From Physella acuta (Eukaryota > Mollusca > Gastropoda > Physidae): a DNA stretch of 64,000 nt. The position numbers and the translations under genes were made by a program. Location: positions 372,001-436,000 of the forward strand of contig NW_026731574.1 of the NCBI RefSeq assembly GCF_028476545.1, written 5' to 3'. The notes beneath the pieces were generated by a model. That model had not been told where the DNA came from. It saw nothing but the letters and a program-made list of their open reading frames with translations, and searched no databases. This document shows positions 23,201 to 32,500 of this stretch, piece by piece (within the stretch, counting starts at the first letter, position 1; each line of letters starts with the position of its first letter).

Positions 23201-26200
23201 AAATATGTTTTGGAATGCTAAGAAATAGTTTAAACAATTTAACTCGCTTTATTTAGTAAAATAAAATTTTAAGTTCTTCTTTAAACCCCCATTGCTTTTA
23301 AATGCTTAAAATTATAATTTTAAAAATAAATAAATGTGTCAATTTCTCCCGCTAGTTTTGTCCCTGGATACATTGACTCTGGACAATCACTGCACCAAGA
23401 CGTTGCCTGAGTACCGTAGAGGTCACATCCAGAAACTAAGTGAACTAAACGTTGTCAGTTTCTGCAGGTAAACCCTGTCCACACATTCTGCAGGTAAACC
23501 CTGTCCACACATCCTGCAGGTAAAAACCGTCCACACATCCTGCAGGTAAACCCTGTCCACACATCCTGCAGGTAAACCCTGTCCACACATCCTGCAGGTA
23601 AAAACCGTCCACACATCCTGCAGGTAAACCCTGTCCACACATCCTGCAGGTAAACCCTGTCCACACATCCTGCAGGTAAAAACCGTCCACACATCCTGCA
23701 GGTAAACCCTGTCCACACATCCTGCAGGTAAACCCTGTCCACACATCCTGCAGGTAAACCCTGTCCACACATCCTGCAGGTAAAAACCTGTCCACACATC
23801 CTGCAGGTAAACCCTGTCCACACATCCTGCAGGTAAACCCTGTCCACACATCCTGCAGGTAAACCCTGTCCACACATCCTGCAGGTAAAACCTGTCCACT
23901 CATCCTGCAGGTAAAACCTGTCCACACATCCTGCAGGTAAAACCTGTCCACTCATCCTGCAGGTAAAACCTGTCCACTCATCCTGCAGGTAAAACCTGTC
24001 CATACACCCTGCAGGTACAACCTGTCCACACATTCTATACTTACATCCAGACCTTACTATTTTGAATCTAGACCTAATGACAGACCTCACCCCTATTCCC
24101 CACCCTCCACCCCCACCCTTCAGTAATCCAAAGGCCTATAGTCAGTGTATCCTGGATTCAAGACGTGATAGTCACACAGATCAGACATACATGGTCAAAT
24201 TGTTCGAGAAACAATTTCCTAAAGAGTACGATCTTAAGCGTGCGGCATATCTGCTATGTACCAAAGGGACAACATACTGTAAGTAGACAAATGTTGTAAG
24301 TAGACAAAATTTGTTAGTAGACAAAACTTGTAAGTAGACAAAAGTTGTTAGTAGACAAAACTTGTAAGTAGACAAAAGTTGTTAGTAGACAAAAGTTGTT
24401 AGTAGACAAAAGTTGTTAGTAGACAAAACTTGTAAGTAGACAAAAGTTGTTAGTAGACAAAACTTGTAAGTAGACAAAACTTGTAAGTAGACAAAAGTTG
24501 TTAGTAAACAAAAGTTGTTAGTAGACAAAAGTTGTTAGTAGACAAAAGTTGTTAGTAGACAAAAGTTGTTAGTAGACAAAAGTTGTAAGTAGACAAAACT
24601 TGTAAGTAGACAAAAGTTGTTAGTAGACAAATGTTGTTAGTTGACAAAACTTGTAAGTAGACAAAAGTTGTTAGTAGACAAAAGTTGTTAGTAGACAAAG
24701 CTTGTAAGTAGACAAAAGTTGTTAGTAGACAAAACTTGTAAGTAGACAAAAGTTGTAAGTAGACAAAAGTTGTTAGTAGACAAAAGTTGTTAGTAGACAA
24801 AAGTTGTTAGTAGACAAAAGTTGTTAGTAGACAAAAGTTGTTAGTAGACAAAACTTGCAAGTAGACAAAAGTTGTTAGTAGACAAAAGTTGTTAGTAGAC
24901 CAAACTTGTAAGTAGACAAAAGTTGTTAGTAGACAAAACTTGTAAGTAGACAAAAGTTGTTAGTAGACAAAAGTTGTTAGTAGACCAAACTTGTAAGTAG
25001 ACAAAAGTTGTTAATAGACAAAAGTTGTTAGCAGACAAAAGTTATTAGTAGACTAAAGTTGTTAGTAGACAAAAGTTGTTAGTAGACAAAACTTGTAAGT
25101 AGACAAAAGTTGTTAGTAGACAAAACTTGTAAGTAGACAAAAGTTGTTAGTAGACAAAACTTGTAAGAAGACAAAAGTTGTTAGTAGACAAATGTTGTTA
25201 GTTGACAAAACTTGTAAGTAGACAAAAGTTGTTAGTAGACAAAAGTTGTTAGTAGACAAAGCTTGTAAGTAGACAAAAGTTGTTAGTAGACAAAACTTGT
25301 AAGTAGACAAAAGTTGTAAGTAGACAAAAGTTGTTAGTAGACAAAAGTTGTTAGTAGACAAAAGTTGTTAGTAGACAAAAGTTGTTAGTAGACGAAAGTT
25401 GTTAGTAGACAAAAGTTGTTGGTAGACAAAAGCGGTAAGCAGAAATAACAAAATCTGTAAGTAGTTGTTTGTTTAAGTATGTTTGCAAGTAGACAAAGAT
25501 TATAAGCACATCACGACACAGTACACCGATGTAAACATTTTTGTATTTGAATGTTTAGTTCTTGCTCTCATATGAGGTGAGGTTCTAAACTAACTATAAA
25601 CTCAACACTTACTGGAAATAACAATCTATACAAAAACAAAACAAAGATGTCATGAGTCATGTTACAAAAATGTGATGTCATGAGTCATGTTACAAGATGT
25701 CATGTCATGGCTCAGTGTTACAAGATGTCATGTCATGGCTCAGTGTTACAAGATGTCATGTCATGGGTAGGTCAGTGTTCCAAAGATGTCATGTCATGGG
25801 TCTGTGTTACAAGATGTCATGTCGTGGGTCAGTGTTACAAGATGTCATGTCATGGGTCAGTGTTACAAGATGTCATGTCATGGGTCAGTGTTACAAGATG
25901 TCATGTCATGGGTCAGTGTTACAAGATGTCATGTCATGGGTCAGTGTTACATGATGTCATGTCATGGGTCAGTGTTACAAGATGTCATGGGTCAGTGTTA
26001 CAAGATGTCATGGGTTAGTGTTACAAGATGTCATGGGTCAGTGTTACAAAATGTCATGTAATTGACAACTACTCAACACGTGTCTTGTAGAAATATTTTA
26101 AAGTGTGTACACAATTGACCAGTGTTGTCAGATGTCATTACTTCATGCAGTGTCAAAGTTCGCTTCATTTGACTACAAAGTTTTAATTGACTGCGAGATG

Positions 26201-28178
26201 TCCGCTGACATTGACCAATGCGAGATCGAAGCCACCTCGGCCGAGAGATTACAAAACTTAACGGCCGCCTTTGCCTCCAACAACCAAGCGAATATCGAGA
26301 AACATTCATGCAAGTGGGTTCATTCTTTTTGTTTCTTTACTTTCAATCTAAAATAAGAGATTTCAGAATTCTTTCCCCAGGAAGGTTTATTGTTTTTGTT
26401 CTCATACTATTTCTTGATTTTTTAAAAATATGGCTTAAACGATTGACAAACATACTAAAAGTGTAATATTTTGTATGTGGCATTTTTCTCAACTTTAACA
26501 GATTTAAAATGATTTTATCAAACTACAACTACCTTTTTTAACGTCTGTCTTCATGTCTGTCATCACTTTTTTCATAATAACTGTCGTCATGTCTATGGTT
26601 ATGTTAAATTTTTTTGACTGCCTTTAATGCACCACTACCGCAAGTTTTTGTAACAAAGTATAGATCTAGGTCAAAGTGTAAAATCAATGCATCTTGATAA
26701 AAAACATTAAAATTAGACAAGAATCCATAAAGTATATCCAAATGGAACCAAACCTCTAACATGTTCCCTGTTTCTGTTCCCCAGACTGTCAGTAGACTAC
26801 ATGAAGTGTATCCAAGCCCAGTACACCAAATGGAACCAAACCTCTAACATGTTCCCTGTTTCTGTTCCCCACACTGTCACTAGACTACATGAAGTGTATC
26901 CTAGCCCTGTAAACCAAACGGAACCAAACCTCTAACATGTTCCCTGTTTCTGTTCCCCAGACTGTCACTAGACTACATGAAGTGTATCCAAGCCCAGTAC
27001 ACCAAATGGAACCAAACCTCTAACATGTTCCCTGTTTCTGTTCCCCAGACTGTCACTAGACTACATGAAGTGTATCCAAGCCCAGTACACCAAATGGAAC
27101 CAAACCTCTAACATGTTCCCTGTTTCTGTTCCCCAGACTGTCACTAGACTACATGAAGTGTATCCAAGCCCAGTACACCAAATGGAACCAAACCTCTAAC
27201 ATGTTCCCTGTTTCTGTTCCCCAGACTGTCACTAGACTACATGAAGTGTATCCAAGCCCAGTACACCAAATGTAATAAGAATTTTGAGGACTTTTTTATC
27301 TATCAGTTTGCTCGCCTTGGCCAGTAAGTTACATCAATTACATCTAGCTGATTTATTTCGCTTAACATGGAAATTTACGATTTGTTTTTGGGGGAGATTT
27401 CAAACGTTTTCATGAAAAACAAATTTTCTCTACTTTACCTTAGCGTCCAATGTTTGTATCTTGACTTATCTTAGCGTCCAATGTTTGTATCTTGACTTAC
27501 CCAAGCGTCCAATGTTTGTATCTTGACTTATCTTAGCGTCCAATGTTTGTATCTTGACTTACCCCAGCGTCCAATGTTTGTATCTTGACTTATCTTAGCG
27601 TCCAATGTTTGTATCTTGGCTTACCCAAGCGTCCAATGTTTGTATCTTGACTTATCTTAGCGTCCAATGTTTGTATCTTGACTTACCCCAGCGTCCAATG
27701 TTTGTATCTTGACTTACCACAGTGTCCAATGTTTGTATCTTGACTTACCCCAGCGTCCAATGTTTGTATCTTGACTTACCTCAGCGTCCAATGTTTGTAT
27801 CTTGACTTACCTTAGCGTCCAATGTTTGTATCTTGACTTATCTCAGCGTCCAATATTTGTATCTTGACTTACCTCAGCGTCCAATGTTTGTATCTTGACT
27901 TACCTTAGCGTCCAATGTTTGTATCTTGACTTATCTCAGCGTCCAATGTTTGTATCTCGCCTTGACCAGATTCTAACGGTTTGTTTCTCAGAGACTGTCT
28001 ATTGGAGCACCAGTTTTACAACAAGTTGATTCTCACAGAAAAGTGCACGTCACTATCACGCTCAACCAACGGGGCGTGGTCAGTCGGAACAGGGGCGTGG
28101 TCTATCAGGACAAGGGCGTGGCTGATGTTTGCTGTAGCCTTTGTTAATAGTGTAGGACGTGTCCATATGCTCAAATAA
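17168..28178 (+). CDS. Gene C: one Ig domain, two Cys modules (406 aa)
   Basis: Exon lengths equal those of gene B and give the same 1221-nt frame. The signal peptide is identical. Ig-domain changes versus B include GIGEM to GIDEM, SVRL to SMRL and YDHRG to YDYRG; in module 1 DHHC becomes DNHC. From exon 6 on it diverges (SADIDQC, LQNLT, QANIEKHSC), and the exon 7/8 junction codon is Gln instead of Pro, so the 3' half comes from an older paralog type than that in A, B and D. Its tail is short like that of A and B. Its introns 4, 5 and 6 hold the largest minisatellites of the series. Function as for gene B, unknown. Confidence 0.85.
17694..18025. mobile_element. hAT-like MITE (CAGAGGCGTAGC ends), intron 1 of gene C
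   Basis: Orthologous to the gene B insertion, with shorter G runs and one changed base in the left terminus (CAGAGGAGTAGC). Confidence 0.65.
18208..18282 (-). mobile_element. tRNA-derived SINE head, intron 1 of gene C
   Basis: Same relic as in intron 1 of gene B. Confidence 0.4.
19972..20192 (+). CDS. Gene C exon 2 (Ig domain, first half)
   Basis: Phase 1 to 0; alternative in-frame acceptor 21 nt downstream as in B. Confidence 0.75.
20528..21217 (+). mobile_element. CTTTCTCGTATATACGAAG element, intron 2 of gene C
   Basis: Orthologous to the gene B insertion; its (GT)n tract differs in length. Confidence 0.7.
21244..21469 (+). CDS. Gene C exon 3 (Ig domain, second half)
   Basis: Phase 0 to 1, ESGIFCCNASY intact. 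Confidence 0.85.
21557..22250 (-). mobile_element. LINE reverse-transcriptase fragment, intron 3 of gene C
   Basis: Duplicate of the gene B copy, same degraded RT blocks. Confidence 0.7.
22606..23195. mobile_element. Foldback MITE, intron 3 of gene C
   Basis: Duplicate of the gene B intron 3 copy with scattered substitutions and small indels. Confidence 0.75.
23356..23467 (+). CDS. Gene C exon 4 (Cys module 1, first half)
   Basis: Phase 1 to 2. The donor is the first of about 22 nearly identical CTGCAG/GTAAA sites. Confidence 0.8.
23468..24036 (+). repeat. 26-bp donor-containing minisatellite, intron 4 of gene C
   Basis: About 22 copies of the CTGTCCACACATCCTGCAGG unit; three-fold expanded over gene B although the surrounding DNA is nearly identical. 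Some units form a three-unit pattern (…CCC, …CCC, …AACCG). Confidence 0.9.
24124..24278 (+). CDS. Gene C exon 5 (Cys module 1, second half)
   Basis: Phase 2 to 1; NPKAYSQCILDS and AAYLLCTKGTTY. Donor GTAAGT opens the intron 5 array. Confidence 0.8.
24279..25440 (+). repeat. 21-bp donor-derived satellite, intron 5 of gene C
   Basis: More than fifty units of AAAAGTTGTTAGTAGAC and AAAACTTGTAAGTAGAC types, beginning at the exon 5 donor. A 561-bp higher-order copy is visible: 24552-24800 and 25113-25361 match almost base for base. Confidence 0.9.
25645..26055 (+). repeat. 28-bp minisatellite before exon 6, gene C
   Basis: About fifteen units; the last few are shortened to about 19 bp (AAGATGTCATGGGTCAGTGT). 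Confidence 0.9.
26151..26313 (+). CDS. Gene C exon 6 (Cys module 2, first half)
   Basis: Phase 1 to 2; several amino-acid changes from A, B and D but all Cys kept. Confidence 0.8.
26314..26760. other. Intron 6 of gene C, unique part
   Basis: AT-rich sequence with no recognisable element; notable for lacking the subrepeat TIR element found here in A, B and D. Confidence 0.6.
26785..27224 (+). repeat. Tandem truncated exon-7 copies with acceptors, gene C
   Basis: Five exact 88-bp steps before the real exon. The second unit has lost its acceptor (CCCCAC instead of CCCCAG). Confidence 0.9.
27225..27323 (+). CDS. Gene C exon 7 (Cys module 2, second half)
   Basis: Phase 2 to 2; the sixth and only complete unit of the 88-bp array. 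Confidence 0.8.
27432..27960 (+). repeat. 31-bp minisatellite before exon 8, gene C
   Basis: About 17 units with their own variant order (alternating TTAGCG and CCCAGCG types), unlike A and B, so amplified independently. Confidence 0.9.
27992..28178 (+). CDS. Gene C exon 8 (C-terminal tail, stop)
   Basis: Phase 2; tail ends VGRVHMLK then TAA. Carries TEKCTSLSRSTNGAWSVG, differing from the other genes. Confidence 0.75.
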
Positions 28179-28274
28179 AATCTGGCTTGTTTAGTTCTTT
28201 GCTATCTTCTGTAGCTGGGTGCAACAAAATATGTTTAGAAAATGTTTTTATTTTTAAGTATTATCTAGGAAAAC

Positions 28275-28280
28275 ATTAAA
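28275..28280 (+). promoter_or_regulatory. Candidate poly(A) signal ATTAAA, gene C
   Basis: About 97 nt after the stop; an AATAAA follows about 20 nt later. Confidence 0.4.
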
Positions 28281-28473
28281 AAGTTTAATCTCTAAATAAA
28301 CATGGACCAGGATTTTTATAATTTTTTTAAGCCTCTTTGGGGAAAACGTTAACAAGTTTAAGCAGTTAATTATTGTTTACTTGATTTTTAATTGATGCAT
28401 TGTTTAATTTATCCTGACAATTACATTTTGGACTGGTGTCGGTTAGCTGTTGAGTGAAATAGCTATCTGTTAG

Positions 28474-28560
28474 TATTGTGTCACGTGACCGTAGGACAGT
28501 ATTGTGTCACGTGATCGTATGACAGTATTGTGTCAAGGTCACTTGGACAATACTGAAAGT
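28474..28560 (+). repeat. 27-bp repeat with CACGTG boxes, C-D intergenic
   Basis: Three units of ATTGTGTCACGTGACCGTAG type; the first two contain the palindromic E-box TCACGTGA, the third has lost it. Possible regulatory role for gene D is inference. Confidence 0.6.
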
Positions 28561-28610
28561 GTGCTGCTGTAGTGTTGCAGATGGTGTTCAATAGGAAATA
28601 AAAAAGAGCA

Positions 28611-28830
28611 AGTCTTAGAGCAGGGTACCGATGTTGTCAGACAAAAGTCTTAGAGCAGGGTACCGATGTTGTCAGACAAAAGTCTTAGAGCAGGGTACCG
28701 ATGTTGTCAGACAAAGTCTTAGAGCAGGGTACCGATGTTGTCAGACAAATGTCTTAGAGCAGGGTACCGATGTTGTCAGACAAAAGTCTTAGAGCAGGGT
28801 ACCGATGTTGTCAGACAAAAGTCTTAGAGC
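28611..28830 (+). repeat. 35-bp repeat upstream of gene D
   Basis: Seven units containing CTTAGAGCAGGGTACCGATG. Related to the three-copy block directly before the starts of B, C and E, but placed about 700 bp before D's start. Confidence 0.85.
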
Positions 28831-28831
28831 A

Positions 28832-28945
28832 CCAAGTTTGTCTAACAACTGTCAACATGTTTGTCTGACATCTGTCAACAAGTTTGTCTGACATCTGTCA
28901 ACAAGTTTGTCTGAAATCTGTCAACAAGTTTGTCTGAAATCTACA
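28832..28945 (+). repeat. 23-bp repeat GTTTGTCTGACATCTGTCAAC, upstream of gene D
   Basis: About four or five units following the 35-bp block. Confidence 0.8.
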
Positions 28946-29435
28946 TTATTTTAGTTACTTTAATTACAGACTTCTTACAACTAGCCCCACTGGGTATTAC
29001 TCTCTATTCTAGGTTATGGTATGGTACTAGGATAAAGGAAATTTTGGACCGTAGTATTTCAATAGTTCCCACACTGCCTATCAGACTACACCATCAATGG
29101 CTTTTTCAGTCTATAAAACTAATCTAGTAAGGAGATCCACTCTTAAACAGCAGCAGGGCGTAAGATTTCCAACCCAAGTTCTAAATGCAAGTCTTACGTG
29201 GTATCAACTGTCTTGCAATTTAATAGTTAGTAAATGTTAAGAGTTGTTTGATTCCAAAGAAATTAGACCTTAACAAATAGATTTGACTGATCTACCTAAA
29301 AATACATTTTTCTGACCAGAACAATCAAAATCACAAACTAGATCTACATCTAGATACGCTTTTGATACAAGAGTGCGCACCTAATTTACTACGAGAACAT
29401 TTTAGCGCGTGTTTGCATCGTGATTTTACGTTCGA

Positions 29436-29443
29436 TATAAAAT
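29436..29443 (+). promoter_or_regulatory. TATA-like site, gene D
   Basis: TATAAAAT 91 bp before the start. The neighbouring sequence (CGTGTTTGCA) aligns to the 5' flank of B, C and E, where this position reads ACATAAAC. Confidence 0.3.
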
Positions 29444-29526
29444 AAACAATAAATCTTGAAAAAGTTTTGGATTTGCGGCAGATGGAGAATAGCCATTAAC
29501 ATGGAGCTGATTTTAATTAAAATAAC

Positions 29527-29584
29527 ATGGATCTGATTGAATTTACAATAACGTTGCTGTTTAGCTGGCCTGTGGCAGTTCAAA
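29527..29584 (+). CDS. Gene D exon 1 (signal peptide)
   Basis: Length and exit phase equal exon 1 of B, C and E; shared pattern of a hydrophobic run, Trp, then VA-x-Q. Donor GTAAAT is weaker than GTGAGT. A short ATG frame begins 27 nt upstream in a partial duplicate (ACATGGAGCTGATT) and overlaps it. Confidence 0.6.
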
Positions 29585-32500
29585 GTAAATAGCGGTGTAC
29601 ATGTTGGTCTTTAAATAAACTGTGATTCCTAGCACAACAAAAGTAGAGATGTAGATCTAGATCAAGACATTTAATATTAACTGTGATTTAAATCTGTCAT
29701 AGATCTAGATCTAGTACAATATAAGGTAATCTATCGCTTTAGCGTAATCAATTCGGCCGTCACTAGTAATGTAGGGATAAGGTAACTAATAAATATGGCT
29801 TAAATATATTTTTGCATATTTAACTAAAATACTAAAGATAATTGAATATTAAACCACATTTAAGGTTTAAATCAATAAAAATGTCAGGAAATTAAAGTTT
29901 AACAACGATGTTACAGATACTAAATTTGCTATTAAAAACAGCGGCCATCTTAAGAAAATATTATTTTGAGCCATTTCCCTTTAATTTCTATTTGTATGGA
30001 AATGTATTGATGTTTGCTATTAAATAGGTTAGTCTTGTGTTTAAATACAAAGCATGCGTTTTTTTTTAAATTCTGCCCTTTAAACAATTTAACTGACTGA
30101 CAATAAACATCAGTTCTAGAATTATTATTATGAGATGCAATTTTTATACATCAAGATACTCCCTATTTTTATAGAGCTACCACTACATATCTAATGTTTA
30201 TTTAAATATTAGTTTGAGTTCATTCTTATTGTTTGTGTTATTGTTTGTTTGCTATTTTCATTATTTTCATGCTTTTTTTCCTTTAATTAGTGATTTAATC
30301 ATAAATGACGTCCCGGTTTTTTGACCTCTCTTCACCTTAACCCCCCCCCCCCCCCCCCATTTTCGCCGTCACGAAATAGTCGTAATGTCGAAAATTACCT
30401 TTTTGCCCTGTCTATTAAAAAGTCAAGCCATATCTCTAATGAAAATGATATTTTTAGCATTTTTGTATTAGGCGAAATACTTAACGTTTCACGTTTCTTA
30501 CCCCTCCCACTTCCCGCGTAAAACGTCGTCTCAAAACCAGTTACTCCACCCCTTAAGTGTGCGATGTCATTTATGGTAGATGTCAAGTCCTATATACATT
30601 TTGAACAACCTTTGTTGTCAAAATGTTGATACCAAATACCCTAAATGAGTTATATGGGGTTGTCCATAAACGATGTCACATATGCAATGCTAATGTGACG
30701 TCATCTTACGCAGGGTGGTCGGGGAGGGAATGCGTGACGTCTATTTTGGAATCTTCTATAAAGCTGTGCTCAGTGAAAATGAGGAACATAAAGCGTTCGT
30801 TTTCATGCATACATTTGTTCATAACTATTGCATGCCTGTTATACTAAGCGGTGTTAGACAACTTCAGCACATCATCCCCGCCAAAAAGGGCCGGCCATTC
30901 AATGCCTACCGAGGAAAATAGGCCGCACTACATTGACTCCAAATGAAATAACTTCTGACAACAAGGCTCAAACCAAGTAGCTCCTGTCAACAATATTCGA
31001 CAAGAGTCCAAGACAATTATTGACTTGCAGGTAAAATGGGAGAAATCGAAAATTGAAAGTTTGTCGCACCGGGCGACACTCGACCTCGCTACGCCACTGA
31101 GCTAATGTAAAGCCACAGCTCAGTATAGGCTTGAATTTAACATAAAATAGTGTTAGCAGTGGACAGCCTCTAAGACTGTGCATTAGGAGTACGGCCGTCG
31201 GCAAAACGCCAGAGTCCGACGATATCTGAACATCAATTTTGTCTTTTATGAAGTGCGGAGCACCTTTAAGACCTGAGCTTGGCCCCTGTTGACACCACCA
31301 CTAGCGCCGTTTATGTCCACATATTAATCACACGTTTTGCGTGGAGCTTAATGGACAGACGTTTATAGGTGGGACCGGGAGCCTAAATGCATTTACCGAA
31401 GCCGCTGTGTCACGGGCATTTTAGAGCCGAACGTCTCATGGCAGAATGTTTCAGAAATTAAAAGCACGTGAATTTGTATAGTAGAGGGAGAACATCATGC
31501 CACTGTAATAAATTAAACACCAATATAATTCACCGAACTAAAGTCATTTAGATCTATTCGTCAGGTTAAATGTCGCTAAAGTCTCATCGCCATAGTCGTT
31601 TAGTGCCTGTTTTGATTTTTTTTAATTACGCGGTATCTTTCTTAAACATTAGCCTAATGACAAATGACGTCACGCGCGCCGCGAACTTTGTGACGTTGTG
31701 CTTAGTGGGGGATGAAACGGCGTGGTTGAGAAAAATGACGTATTTCTTTTTTTTAACAGACGAATAAGTGATAGATTCTAATTTTCCTACGAACTATACG
31801 TTGATCTAGTTTTTTTTTAGAGGGAGATATAACTATATTTTGATGGGCGGTTTATATATAATCTCAATATATTCTGATCTACTACTATTCATACGGCAAC
31901 TATTATACTCGTGAGGAGGACGGGAATCACTCTTATGTTCCGCAGACACTAATTAACAATGTCAACAACTTAGTTTATGAAATAACATGAACTTTATTAA
32001 CACACACTTATAGATCATTTTCACAATATCAAATAATACGTCCGTCTTCTACTATATCTAACCCCCAACTAACTCCACTGCTGCGTCTTACGTCATCGGT
32101 ACATTGTCGCACCATGCTCACGTCACACTCACGCCACACATATTTTATTGAACACGCGCACAATACTCTCGCACCAAATCGTCTACCGTCAAGTTCGTAC
32201 CGTCCTTAGTAACCTCTACTCGTCTAGTCTATTTCTATTATATCTACGCTATGACACATATAGTGGGTATTTTTTTTTGTAATAATGGATGGTGGGGAGG
32301 GGTAAACATTGCCTACTGAAGAAATCAAAAACTGATGAAAGCAGAAGGCAAAAAAAAAAAAAAAACAACCATGTGGTATTCATATGTAACTAATTAAAAT
32401 TTGAACCTATTTTAAAAAACACAATTATCTTAATTCAGAAAAAGTGTAGGCCTAAGACTAATGTCTACAGACAAAATAAACAACTAGGCTTAATTAAATG

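Larger units (their letters stand above)
1..24300 (+). repeat. Two near-identical 12-kb tandem units
   Basis: 1-12081 and 12082-24300 align end to end with very few substitutions, including transposons and introns; size differences come mainly from minisatellite copy number. Each holds the 3' half of one gene and the 5' half of the next. Confidence 0.9.

Noticed and set aside
23423-24090. Minus-strand frames of 158-211 aa rich in Cys and Gly
   Set aside because: Translation of the intron 4 26-bp minisatellite in three frames; no independent support.
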